Positions 8,495 through 17,000 of a stretch of DNA of 50,754 nt are shown piece by piece. This DNA comes from Wenjunlia tyrosinilytica. GTDB lineage: Bacteria > Actinomycetota > Actinomycetes > Streptomycetales > Streptomycetaceae. The stretch spans positions 1-50,754 of the forward strand of contig NZ_BMMS01000038.1 of NCBI RefSeq assembly GCF_014646055.1, given 5' to 3'. Below the pieces are notes generated by a model. The model searched no databases. It was not told where the DNA came from and saw only the letters and a program-made list of their open reading frames with translations. Made by a program: the position numbers and the translations under genes. Numbering within the stretch: the first letter of the stretch is position 1; each line of letters starts with the position of its first letter.

Positions 8495-8537
8495 TCGTTC
8501 GGGACGAAGAGGTCGTGGGTTCAAATCCCGCCACCCC
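8495..8537 (+). repeat. tRNA-Pro(CGG) 3' fragment, probable att site of the island
   Basis: The sequence contains the anticodon loop TTCGGGA (CGG anticodon at 8500-8502), its 3' stem CGAAG, a T arm with GTGGGTTCAAATCCCGC, and the acceptor end CACCCC. The 5' half of a tRNA is absent: upstream sequence does not form a D arm or acceptor strand. Integration of mobile elements into the 3' end of tRNA genes leaves such fragments at the far junction. Orientation implies that the element lies to the left and native DNA to the right. The intact tRNA-Pro should lie beyond position 1. Confidence 0.78.
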
Positions 8538-8551
8538 TTCAGAGAAACACC

Positions 8552-8593
8552 AGGTCAGGACCGGTACTGAGAGATCAGCACCGGGTCTGACCT
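8552..8593 (+). terminator. Hairpin downstream of the tRNA-Pro fragment
   Basis: Positions 8552-8565 (aggtcaggaccggt) pair with 8580-8593 (accgggtctgacct) over 14 positions with one mismatch and one wobble. It begins 15 bases after the tRNA 3' end, where the terminator of the original tRNA gene would be expected. This supports the right side being native chromosome. Confidence 0.6.
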
Positions 8594-8799
8594 CCTTTGC
8601 GGGCCTGTTTTGGCAGCTGGCTTCGGGGAGCGGCTCCCCGGCGGCTCCCAGCGAGTGGCGTTCCGTCTTCGAGCACGCCGTGCGCCGCGGGCGCCCCGCA
8701 AGAGTCACCCCACGGCTTGTGCCGAGGAGACCACAGGCGGTACGACGATAGACATGCACCGATGGTCTCCGTTAATGGCCGGCAGCCCGCCGCTCCTCA

Positions 8800-9346
8800 C
8801 TCGCATCGGGGCGGAACCGACCCCGTCACGTCGGACAGTCCCGAGCTCGCTCTCACCGCCCGCGCGCTCAAGGAACGGCGCCTGATCACCATGCCCAAGC
8901 AGAATGGGAAGTGGCAGGCGGAGATCACTGACGCAGGACGCTTCTAACTGAGCACGGCCATCACCCGGACCGGCCGGAACCAGCTCCGCGCAAGCAGCGA
9001 TCGGCAGGTGCCGAGCAAGACGCGAACACCCCCTCCAGCTCAGAAGCGAGCCGCAGCCTCGTCAACGACGGCGCCCCAGCGCACCGCGAAGCCCTCACGG
9101 CCGTCGTCGGCGGAAGTCGGAGCGGCTTTGATCGCGGAGGTAACAGCAGGCTGGGCGGTTCCTCCGGATCCCGAACCCCAACGACGAGGAGCGAGCCCGC
9201 TAGCGCAGGGCGTTCGACGCAGCCCGGCAGTGTGCCCCCGAGGGGTACAGCCTGAAGTACAGCGGGTGGGCGAAGGGGGACTTCTTCCTCGGCCTGCTCA
9301 GAGTGACCGGCGAGGATGAGACCTCGGCGGAGGGTCAGTCTTGCTG
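8800..9346 (+). pseudogene. Decayed actinobacterial hypothetical gene
   Basis: Three frames can be joined. The first reads LALTARALKERRLITMPKQN then GKWQAEITDAGRF (winged-helix-like) and stops at 8945-8947. An overlapping frame continues with LLTEHGHHPDRPEP and a variable linker. A third reads RRFLRIPNPNDEERAR, hits a TAG at about 9209-9211, then continues AFDAARQCAPEGYSLKYSGW and AKGDFFLGLLRVTGEDETS to a TGA near 9346. I believe intact versions are common hypothetical proteins in Streptomyces, but I do not know their function. At least one frameshift and one internal stop mean it is dead. The 5' end is not defined. Confidence 0.5.
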
Positions 9347-9556
9347 ACGGCCCGAGACGGGCTTACTGACGGGGTATCAAATCAGCAGTCTCCGAAAGCC
9401 TGCACCAGGCGACAACAGTCACCTGCAGACCGCTTGCGATCCAAGTCAGGTCAGGGGACGTCATCCGGCGCACGGGTAGACGGCACAAGGGGTGGCCACG
9501 CCAACATGGAGTCTGCGGTAGTGCACGAGAACACTGGTGCAGCGGAGGCGAAGCCC

Positions 9557-9778
9557 ATGGCCAAGCTCACGGAGGAGCAGAAGCGACGACGAGCCGCCAA
9601 ACGTGCTCTACGCTCGGCCCTCGATGCCGAAGCAGATGACCAGCGGCGCCGTGAGCGGGATGAGCGGTGGAAGCGGGAAGGTACGCACCTCAGCTGGTCG
9701 GAGTACGTGGCCGGTGAGCCATGCCGGGGTTGCGGTCAGCCCATGACGGACGAGCTGGGGAACTGGCCGCCCCCATGA
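9557..9778 (+). CDS. Small charged protein with one CxxC motif
   Basis: The 73-residue product is rich in Arg, Lys and Glu (residues 1-45 form one long charged helix) and ends with a CRGCGQPM motif that could contribute to a zinc knuckle. ATG 9557 is chosen because ggagg lies eight bases upstream; an in-frame ATG at 9506 has a poorer, more distant site. Its stop overlaps the start of the next gene (ATGA), so the two are probably translated together. I do not recognise the family. No function is assigned. Confidence 0.55.
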   Translation: MAKLTEEQKRRRAAKRALRSALDAEADDQRRRERDERWKREGTHLSWSEYVAGEPCRGCGQPMTDELGNWPPP

Positions 9779-10308
9779 AGTTGTCCGAGCCGGAGAAGCG
9801 CGAGTACGAGGAAGCCGACCGAAAGTTCCGCGAGCGGCACGCCGACTGCCGGGATGCTCGGTGGAGCGTCAGTGGTTCTCGGGTGACACATTGCTGTTTC
9901 TGCTGTCCACTGCCGCCGATGGGGCCGAAGCAGATCGAGGGCCTCGCCAGGCTGTTCGCTTCCTGGCCCTCACCGGAGGAACGCAAGAAGGACCTCGATA
10001 CCTGGAACCTCATTCTCCGTTGCGACCACGTGGTGCCCCACATTCAGCATCGCGAGGGCACCTACGTTTCCACCCGCGTCGTCGACTGCCCAGAATGCGG
10101 GGAGCGTCGCGGGGTGGTGAGCCGTGAGCGGGTAGGGCCCGCGTATCGCGATGGCGGGACCATTCGTGAGCGTGCGGCAGCCGATCGAGGACGGCTCGCC
10201 CGGGAACTGGCAGCTGCCGAGGCGAAGCTGGCCCGTCAGCAGAAGAATGCGGCGGCAACCCAACGTCGTATTGCCGATATCCAGGACAGGCTCGGCAGCG
10301 AGTCCTGA
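9775..10308 (+). CDS. Cysteine-motif protein coupled to the preceding gene
   Basis: The 177-residue product contains HCCFCCPLPP near residues 39-48, a CDHVVPH/QH segment near 84-93, and DCPECGERRG near 105-114, which together could bind one or two zinc ions. The last 50 residues are a charged coiled-coil-like helix (RERAAADRGRLARELAAAEA and onward). The start overlaps the previous stop by four bases, which decides ATG 9775 over the earlier in-frame ATG 9721. I do not recognise the family. The zinc-ribbon look would suit nucleic-acid binding, but that is a guess. Confidence 0.6.
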   Translation: MKLSEPEKREYEEADRKFRERHADCRDARWSVSGSRVTHCCFCCPLPPMGPKQIEGLARLFASWPSPEERKKDLDTWNLILRCDHVVPHIQHREGTYVSTRVVDCPECGERRGVVSRERVGPAYRDGGTIRERAAADRGRLARELAAAEAKLARQQKNAAATQRRIADIQDRLGSES

Positions 10309-10500
10309 TGAGATGAAGCGCAGCGGGCGACGCCGGGTCATTGCCCGGCATCGCTTGCGATGGGTTACCGGCTTGGGAGCCTTCGTGGATCGAGGTGTCA
10401 GGACTCAGCGGCCGAATCGCACCTGGGCCAGTGCTTCGGCGGGGTGACGGCCGGGTCCGTGATCTGGAGGCACTTCTGCCGGGTCGGGTCGATCGCGACA
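10309..10500. other. Intergenic remnant
   Basis: The minus strand continues open from the broken regulator next door as DPTRQKCLQITDPAVTPPKH to a stop near 10398. That stretch does not match the expected continuation of the family, so it looks like unrelated sequence joined at a deletion. Nothing else is supported. Confidence 0.3.
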
Positions 10501-10530
10501 ACGTCACGGAACGACGACGTCACGGAACGA
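10501..10530. repeat. 16-bp-period duplication that breaks the regulator fragment
   Basis: The sequence acgtcacggaacga occurs at 10501-10514 and again at 10517-10530. A 16-bp insertion is not a multiple of three and explains the frameshift in the overlapping minus-strand relic. Confidence 0.8.
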
Positions 10531-10680
10531 GTAGAGGATCGGCCTCTCACTGGAGATCTCGGGCACGAGTATCGCGCCCTTGGGCCCGGAGGCTCGGCGC
10601 CAGTGGGACAGCTGGCGCAGCGTGGCGCGGGAATGAGCCGCAGCGGGTTTGGGTTCTTACGACGCCCCGCACCTCCTTCC
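10501..10680 (-). pseudogene. MerR/DUF433-like regulator, N-terminal fragment with a 16-bp duplication
   Basis: The minus strand encodes HSRATLRQLSHWRRASGPKG followed by AILVPEISSERPILYSFRDV. This resembles the N-terminal helix-turn-helix of MerR-like proteins that carry DUF433 (family pattern: RQLxxWRR, PLLVPE, YSFRDVVALRTF). The frame then stops because the 14-base sequence acgtcacggaacga is repeated with a 16-bp period at 10501-10530. Removing one period restores VVAID but not the expected RTF continuation, so the gene is also truncated. The start is not visible. Confidence 0.45.
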
Positions 10681-11125
10681 GCCCCCATGCCCCCATCGAT
10701 ACGGGCCTGAACGAACCCCATTTTCCTAGAAGCCACTCGGCACAGAAGTCGAAGGGCCCATTCAGGGCGGGCCTGGCGCACTCCATTGCCACACACGCCG
10801 CTGCCACGGAACCGCGCTACAGGCCCGGTCTCCTGCTTCTGGGGTTGTCCCACTCCCACGGGCACGGCGAGAGGCGTTGCTGCAACCAATGCCGAGCGGG
10901 GCGCGGCCGGCCTCGGGACCGACGTGCCTGCCTGGCCTGTCATTTTCTGGGCTCCCCCGGATGGTGCTCACAGACCACGAGACAGAGCGCCTGGTCGAGC
11001 CTGTCGCCAGAGGAAGCGGGCCAGCCCGGCTTGTTGACGGAGACCGAGCCGCTGCTTGGCACACGTCCGTGGCATTTTCGGCCACACACCGGCGGCGACC
11101 GGATGCGCCGCGTAACCTCACGGGC
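10681..11125. other. Gene-free stretch upstream of the Wadjet operon
   Basis: Only chance open frames are seen across this 445-bp stretch. The one useful signal is TAACCT at 11113-11118, a TANNNT-type -10 hexamer ending seven bases before the jetA ATG. No ribosome site precedes that ATG, so the operon is probably read from a leaderless message. I see no clear -35 element. Confidence 0.4.
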
Positions 11126-12748
11126 ATGGGGGCATCCGCATCCGGCGCAGCTCAGGACGCCGACGAGGAGGCGCGCCGACGGCTGAACGCGTACACGTAC
11201 CTGAGCGCGCCCGAGCGGCTGGAGCACGTCGCGATCATGCGGGTCTTCTGCGGAACACTGCTGGCCGATCTTGCCGTTCCGGACATCATGGCGAAACTGC
11301 GCCAGGCCGGTGGCTCTGCCGCGGGGCTCGACGCCGACCCCCTCACGGTCCGGCTGGAGCAACTGGTGCAGTGGGGAAACCTGCTGCGCAGCAGCCATAT
11401 GGTGAAGGCGTCCAGCATCAGCGAGTACCAGCGTTCCCGCTCGCGCTACCAGCTGTCGAAACTGGGAGAACGCATCCAGCGGGACGCCGACGGGGTCCTG
11501 GCCGAGGCCGACGCTGCCCGCGAGGTGAGCAACGAACTGCTGGCACTGGTCGAGCGCGGGCTGCGGGAGCTGGCCGACCTCGTGACCGCGCCGGGCGGCA
11601 TCGAGCCGCAGGACGGGCTGGAGCGGGTCAGCACGCTGTTCGTGCAGTTCACCGAGTTCGCGGACTCCATACGCGACTTCTACGCCTACCTCGGCCAGGT
11701 GCTGTCCCGCTACGACCTGGACAGCGCCGAGTACCAGGGCTTCAAGGAACTGCTCCTGGACTACGTCGAGGCGATCACGGAGGACGTGGCGTTCCGCGCG
11801 CCCCGTATCTCGGGGGCACTGGACACCCTGTTGCCGCACATCCCGGCCCTGCTGGACCGACTGGACACCCATGCCCAGGGCCTCGTCGGGCTGTCTCCGC
11901 AGGGCGAGAACCGCATGGAGATCCGGGTCCAGCGCAGTCGGGGCCGCGAGCTCGCGGACTGGGAGGGCCTGCGCGGCTGGTTCAGCGACACCGACGGCCA
12001 GGGCAGCCAGGTCGACCAGCTGCGGGACGCCACCCTGCGCGCGTTGCAGTCGCTGCTCGCCAACGCCAAGCGGATGCTGCGGTCGGCCACCGGGGAGATG
12101 TCCCGGCGCAAGGATCTGCTGCGGCTGGCCCGCTGGTTCGACGAAGCGGCGCCGCAGGACGCACACGACATCGCCGTCGCCGCCTTCGGACTGTACGGCG
12201 CCCGCCATCTGGGCATATCTCCGGCCACCGACGAGGTGGTGCCCGCCTACACAAGCTGGTGGACCGGTCCGGGGGTCGAGGTACCGGTGGCCCTGCGTGA
12301 AAGGGGCAGCCACGCCCAGCGGGGCCGGGCCTCCGCGGTGGAGGACCACTCCGCGCAGAAGCAGCGGCTGAGGGAGGCCGCCCGTCAGCGGGCAGTAGCC
12401 AGGGCAGAAGCGGCGGACGAACTGCGCAGCGCGTCCGGCCGGTTCGCCGAGGTACGACTCACGTCGGCGGCGCTCGGGCTGCTCCTGGAGCTGCTGGCCA
12501 CGGCACTCGGAAACGCTCAGCTCAGGAGGCGCGCCGGTACGGACGGGCAGGGGACGGAGGGGTTCGACCTGGACTCGGCGCGCAGCGAGGACGCCGAACT
12601 GGGCATCCGGCTCACCGTGCGCCGGACGGCGGGCACGCGGACGGTGCTGTACTCGGCCGACGGCGACCTGCTGCTGGACGACCTGGAGCTGGACATCGGT
12701 CGTATCTCCGCCGCGGTCGACGGCGAAGCGGAGGCGAGCGTGTCATGA
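11126..12748 (+). CDS. jetA: Wadjet component JetA, DUF2397 (TIGR02677) family
   Basis: The 540-residue protein is the kleisin-like subunit of the Wadjet condensin-type complex, which holds the ATPase heads together while the machine extrudes and tests circular DNA. The N-terminal segment near residues 20-50 (LNAYTYLSAPERLEHVAIMR) and the following RSRYQLSKLGERI region are characteristic of DUF2397 proteins. A largely helical middle follows, and a C-terminal winged-helix-like part lies near residues 430-520. ATG 11126 is chosen because TAACCT lies seven bases upstream and homology begins soon after; the open frame runs back to 10877 without similarity. The stop overlaps jetB by four bases. 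All four genes of the operon are intact and overlap in this way, so fixed stoichiometry is likely. Confidence 0.9.
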   Translation: MGASASGAAQDADEEARRRLNAYTYLSAPERLEHVAIMRVFCGTLLADLAVPDIMAKLRQAGGSAAGLDADPLTVRLEQLVQWGNLLRSSHMVKASSISEYQRSRSRYQLSKLGERIQRDADGVLAEADAAREVSNELLALVERGLRELADLVTAPGGIEPQDGLERVSTLFVQFTEFADSIRDFYAYLGQVLSRYDLDSAEYQGFKELLLDYVEAITEDVAFRAPRISGALDTLLPHIPALLDRLDTHAQGLVGLSPQGENRMEIRVQRSRGRELADWEGLRGWFSDTDGQGSQVDQLRDATLRALQSLLANAKRMLRSATGEMSRRKDLLRLARWFDEAAPQDAHDIAVAAFGLYGARHLGISPATDEVVPAYTSWWTGPGVEVPVALRERGSHAQRGRASAVEDHSAQKQRLREAARQRAVARAEAADELRSASGRFAEVRLTSAALGLLLELLATALGNAQLRRRAGTDGQGTEGFDLDSARSEDAELGIRLTVRRTAGTRTVLYSADGDLLLDDLELDIGRISAAVDGEAEASVS

Positions 12749-14070
12749 CCCTTCCCTCGACTCACGACGTGGCCCTGGCGGCCGAGCGCCGTACCGCCGC
12801 CCGGCTGCTGCTCGCCCACCCCTTGGTCGCGTCGGACGGCCCCCATGCCGATCTCTTCCCGCTGATCCGCAGGCACGCCGACTGGCTGGGCAAACGGTTC
12901 CAGCAGGTGCTCGGCTACCGCCTGCTGGTCGACAGCTCCTTCGCCCGGCTGTTCAAGGCGGGGCTGGGGGCCGGTTCGGGTCACCGGCTGGAGCGCTCCT
13001 CCGGCACGCCCTTCACCCCGCACACGTACGCCTGCCTCGCGCTGGCGCTGTCCGTGCTGGTGACCGCGCCCGAGCAGATGCTGCTGTCTCAGCTGGTCGC
13101 CGACATCAGGGCAGCCGCGGCCGACGCGGGGATCGAGCTGGAGGAGACGGGCCGGGTGGCCGGGAAGCGGACCCTGGTCACGGCTCTGCGTCAGTTGGTC
13201 GATTGGGGCATGCTCATCGAGACCGAGGGCCATGTGACCGCGATTGCGCAGGAGGCGGGCGGAGAGGCCCTGATCACGGTGGATCGGGAGCTGGCACGCG
13301 CGGTCGTCGCCGGCCCGCTCACACAGGCCCGGGACGGCGCCGACCTGGTCCGGCGGGCAGCGGACCCAGGGTTCGGTGGACCTCGCACCTATGTGCGCCG
13401 GATGCTGGTCGAGACGCCCGTCGTCCACCTCGACGAGCTGACCGATGCCGAGCGCGACTGGCTGCGCACCCGGCAGCGCCGGGAAGCCCAGGCTTTCTCC
13501 GAACTCCTGGGTCTGGAGATGGAGATCCGTGCCGAGGGGGTCGCGCTGGTGGATCCGGAGGAGGAGCTGACGGATCTGCACCTGCCGGGCACCGGGACCG
13601 TCGCACAGGCCGCGCTGCTGCTGGCGGAGCGGCTCGTGGAGCGGCTTCGGCCGCAGGAACCAGGGCATCCAGCGGCTGGAGGGACTCTCGTCATCGGGGT
13701 GGCTGTGCCGGACGGCCTGGTGGACGAGCTGCTGGCCGGGCTGATCGCCGAGTACGGGCAGCGCAGCAACTGGCGGCGCGGCTACCTGGAGGACCTCCCC
13801 GCCCTGCGGGAGGCCGCGCTGGATCTGCTCGTCCGCATGCAGCTGATGGCCCGCGCCGGGCGGCTGCGTGCCGAGGGGGAAGGGCTGCCGGAGGGGTACG
13901 TCGAAGAGGCACCGGAAGGACGCACGGTGACCGATGTCCATGGCGCACGGCCCGGCGGCGACGGCTGGGTGCTGCTGGCCGCAGCGGCGCGCTACGCCAC
14001 CCACGTCACCGTGCGCCCTGCCACCGCGGCCGGCAAAGGCACGGACGTTCAAGAGGAGCTGCCGCTATGA
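12745..14070 (+). CDS. jetB: Wadjet component JetB, DUF2398 (TIGR02678) family
   Basis: The 441-residue protein is the MukE-like partner that binds the kleisin JetA. Recognised landmarks are an N-terminal helical region (AAERRTAARLLLAHPLVASD), the stretch HADWLGKRFQQVLGYRLLVD near residues 33-52 followed by SSFARLFKAG, and TYACLALALSVLV near 94. An acidic tail (DVQEELPL) ends the protein. ATG 12745 overlaps the jetA stop in an ATGA, and the gene's own stop overlaps the jetC start in another ATGA. The order and size match the DUF2397-DUF2398-TIGR02680-TIGR02679 cassette. I see no frameshift or missing part. Confidence 0.9.
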   Translation: MTLPSTHDVALAAERRTAARLLLAHPLVASDGPHADLFPLIRRHADWLGKRFQQVLGYRLLVDSSFARLFKAGLGAGSGHRLERSSGTPFTPHTYACLALALSVLVTAPEQMLLSQLVADIRAAAADAGIELEETGRVAGKRTLVTALRQLVDWGMLIETEGHVTAIAQEAGGEALITVDRELARAVVAGPLTQARDGADLVRRAADPGFGGPRTYVRRMLVETPVVHLDELTDAERDWLRTRQRREAQAFSELLGLEMEIRAEGVALVDPEEELTDLHLPGTGTVAQAALLLAERLVERLRPQEPGHPAAGGTLVIGVAVPDGLVDELLAGLIAEYGQRSNWRRGYLEDLPALREAALDLLVRMQLMARAGRLRAEGEGLPEGYVEEAPEGRTVTDVHGARPGGDGWVLLAAAARYATHVTVRPATAAGKGTDVQEELPL

Positions 14071-17000
14071 CCACTGACGCGCGTGGCCTCGTTCCGCTGC
14101 CGCGTTCCGGCCCCGCGACGACTACCAGCGTCCGCTTCCGGCTGCACCGGGCGGGCATCCAGAACGTCTGGCAGTACGACGCACAGGAGTTCTCCTTCGG
14201 CCACGGACGGCTGCTGCTGCGCGGCAAGAACGGCGCGGGCAAGTCCAAGGCCCTGGAAATGCTGCTCCCGTATCTTCTGGACGGCGACTCCCGGGCACTG
14301 GACGCCACAGGCACCGGCCGCACCACGCTCGCCTGGCTGATGCTGGACGGGTTCGAGCAGACCAACCGCCTCGGCTACCTGTGGGCGGAGTTCCGGGGCA
14401 CGGCCGACGACGGCAGTCACCGCCACCTGACGCTCGGTGCCGCCATCCGTGCCTCGAAGTCGACGCAGAAGGCACTGCCGACGTTCTTCGTCACCCCGCT
14501 GCGGATCGGCGAGGACCTGCAGCTGGTCGAGGCCGGGAAGCCGCTGCCGGTCGACCGGCTCAAGGAGATCGTAGGCTCCGACAACGCGACCGAGCGTGCG
14601 GTCCTGCACCGCTCCCGTGTGGCCCGGGAACTGTTCGGCATCACCGACGCGACGCGTTACCGCAACCTGACCCAGCTCCTCCACCGGTTGCGGCGCCCCA
14701 CGGTCGGGGACCGCATCGAGCACGGGGGCCTGGCCTCCCTGCTCAGCGAGACCCTGCCGGGGCTCGACGAGGACGTGGTCGAGAAGGTGGCGCGCAACCT
14801 CCACGACCTCGACGCCGTCCGGGACGAACTGGGCCGCCTGGAACGCACCAACGCTGCACTGCGCACGTTCCTCACCAGTTACCGCGGCTACCTGGCCGGA
14901 GTCCTGCGCACATCCGCCCAGAGAGTGAGCCACGAGCTGGGCGTCCTCCAGCAGCGGCGCCGGGCTGCCGGAGACGCCGCACAGCGGACGAGCGACCTGA
15001 GGACGCAAGAGGAGGAATCGGAGGGCCGACTGGAGACCCTCCGCGACGGGGAACAGGCCGCCCGGACCGACCTGGCCGCCCTGCACGCCAGTCACGCCTA
15101 CCGCAGCCTGGGCGAACTGTCGGAACGCCGCGGCACGGTGGAGGCGCTGCACTCCGCGGCCGTCGCCGCCTTTACCACTGTGCGGAACGCACACGACGCG
15201 GAGGAGAGCGCGGCGGAGCGGCTGGCCGAAGGTGTCGAACACCTCGGGAGCCGGCTGGCCGAGCTGGGAACCGAGCACCGGGAACTGCTGACGCAGGCAG
15301 AGAAGGCCGGGCTTCCCACCGGCCATCTCGGCGAGGCGGTGGCCCTGCCGGGCACGGTTCTTGCCCAGGCCACCGAGACAAAGCTGACCACTCCGGACGG
15401 GGAGACGCGCACCGTACGGCACCGGTCGGTGGTCCGCGTGGACACGGCCACCACGCACGAGGGGCTGCGGTCCTGGCAGAACCAACTGGAGAATGTCGAG
15501 GCGGTCGCGAGGAACCGGGCCCGGATGGTTCAGGAGGTGACCCGTCTCATCTCGCGGGCGGACGAGGCCCGCGCCCGGGCGGCTCAGGCCGATGCCGAGC
15601 GGGAACGGCTGGAGGGCGAGGCGGAAGAGGCCGCCGGCCGTCTCGACGTCAGCCGCCAGAAGGTCGCCGAGGAGAGCGGCGCCTATGCGCGCCGTGTCAC
15701 CGAGTGGGCGGCGCACACGGGGACCGCGCTGGGGCCGGGCTGCCCGCCACTGGACGCCGTCCACGCCGCCGTCGGCCGCGAGACCTCCACCGACGCACCG
15801 TTCGCGGACCGCACACTGCCGCCCGACATCGACAGCCAGGCGTGGCAGGCCGCTCAGGCCGCCCTGGAGTCGTACGGCGAGGAACTCACCGCGCGCCGGG
15901 ACGCCCTGGCGCTCGGCTCCGGCCGGCTCGGCGAGGAACTCGACCGCCTGGCCGAGCAGAAGCGGGACTGGGAGCGGCGTACCGACCCTGAGCCGACGGC
16001 CCCGCCCCATCGTGTCGCCGCGAGGACGCCGGGCAGCGGAGCACCCTTCTACCGGCTGGTGGACTTCGCGGACGACCTGGCTCCGGCCGACCGGGCCGGT
16101 CTGGAAGGAGCCCTGGAGGCGAGCGGAATCCTGGACGCGTGGGTGGGCGCGGACGGCGTCCTTTTCGATCCCGGCACCCGGGACACTCTTCTCCGGCCCG
16201 GTCCCGTGCTGTCGGACGGGCCGAGTCTTGCCTCGGCCCTGCGCCCGGCCCCTGAACCGGGTTGCGGCGTCACGTCCGAGCGGGTGGAGCGTCTGCTGAC
16301 CGCGCTCGCGCTCGCGCCAGCAGAGGAGGCCTCCGCTCACGACGCGGTGTACTACGACGGCAGTTGGCGTCTGGGCGTCCTCAGCGGCCGTCACGACAAA
16401 GGTGTCACCGAGTACGTGGGGGCCGCCGTACGTGCCGAGACCCGGCGGCGCATCCTCGCCGAGCTGGAGGAGCGGATCGCGCAGACCGAACAGCGACTGG
16501 CCGACGTCCGCGAGGAGCTCGCCGTGGCCGATGCCATGCGTCGGGCTCTCACTCTCGCGGAGCGGGACTTCCCCCGGGCGCGGAACCTCGCGGATGCCTG
16601 GAGCAGGACCGAATCAGCCGAGAGGGCCCTGGGTGACCTGACCACCAAGGCGGCCCGAGCGGCACGGCTGGCCGAGGAGGCCCGCGTTCTCGCGGTATCG
16701 GCGCGCGCCGAGGCGGAAGCCACCTCGACCGCCCACGACCTGCCCAGCGACCCCGCCGCCCTGGACCGCGTACGCACGGCGCTGGCTGCTCTGCTCAGCG
16801 GTATCGGGCATCTGCGCAGGGCCGTCGGCGGTACGGGCGAGCGGCTCGGCGCGAACCAGGCGGATGCCGAGCGGCACGAACGTGCCCGAGAGGACCGCGT
16901 GGACGCGGAGGAAGGCTACGGACTCCACCTCGCCGCGCTGCGTACCGCGCAACAGGACCTGCGCACCCGCGAGGAGGCCATCGGGTCGTCCGAAGAGGAG

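Noticed and set aside
1-8537. Integrase or excisionase gene of the island
   Set aside because: No tyrosine or serine recombinase motif is seen in this part; if present, it lies left of the window.
8370-8759. Minus-strand frame with GVAGFEPTTSSSRTR
   Set aside because: This peptide is the well-known false translation of a tRNA 3' end read in antisense; here it comes from the tRNA-Pro fragment.
10877-11125. Longer jetA start
   Set aside because: The added 83 residues are not conserved-looking, and a -10 hexamer sits seven bases before ATG 11126.
12517-14052. Long minus-strand open frame opposite jetB
   Set aside because: It is antisense to a recognised gene and has typical high-GC shadow composition with no motif.
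13203-14066. Upstream extension of the jetC reading frame by 288 codons
   Set aside because: It lies wholly within jetB in another frame, has Arg/Gly/Pro-rich shadow composition, and jetC has a coupled ATG at 14067.
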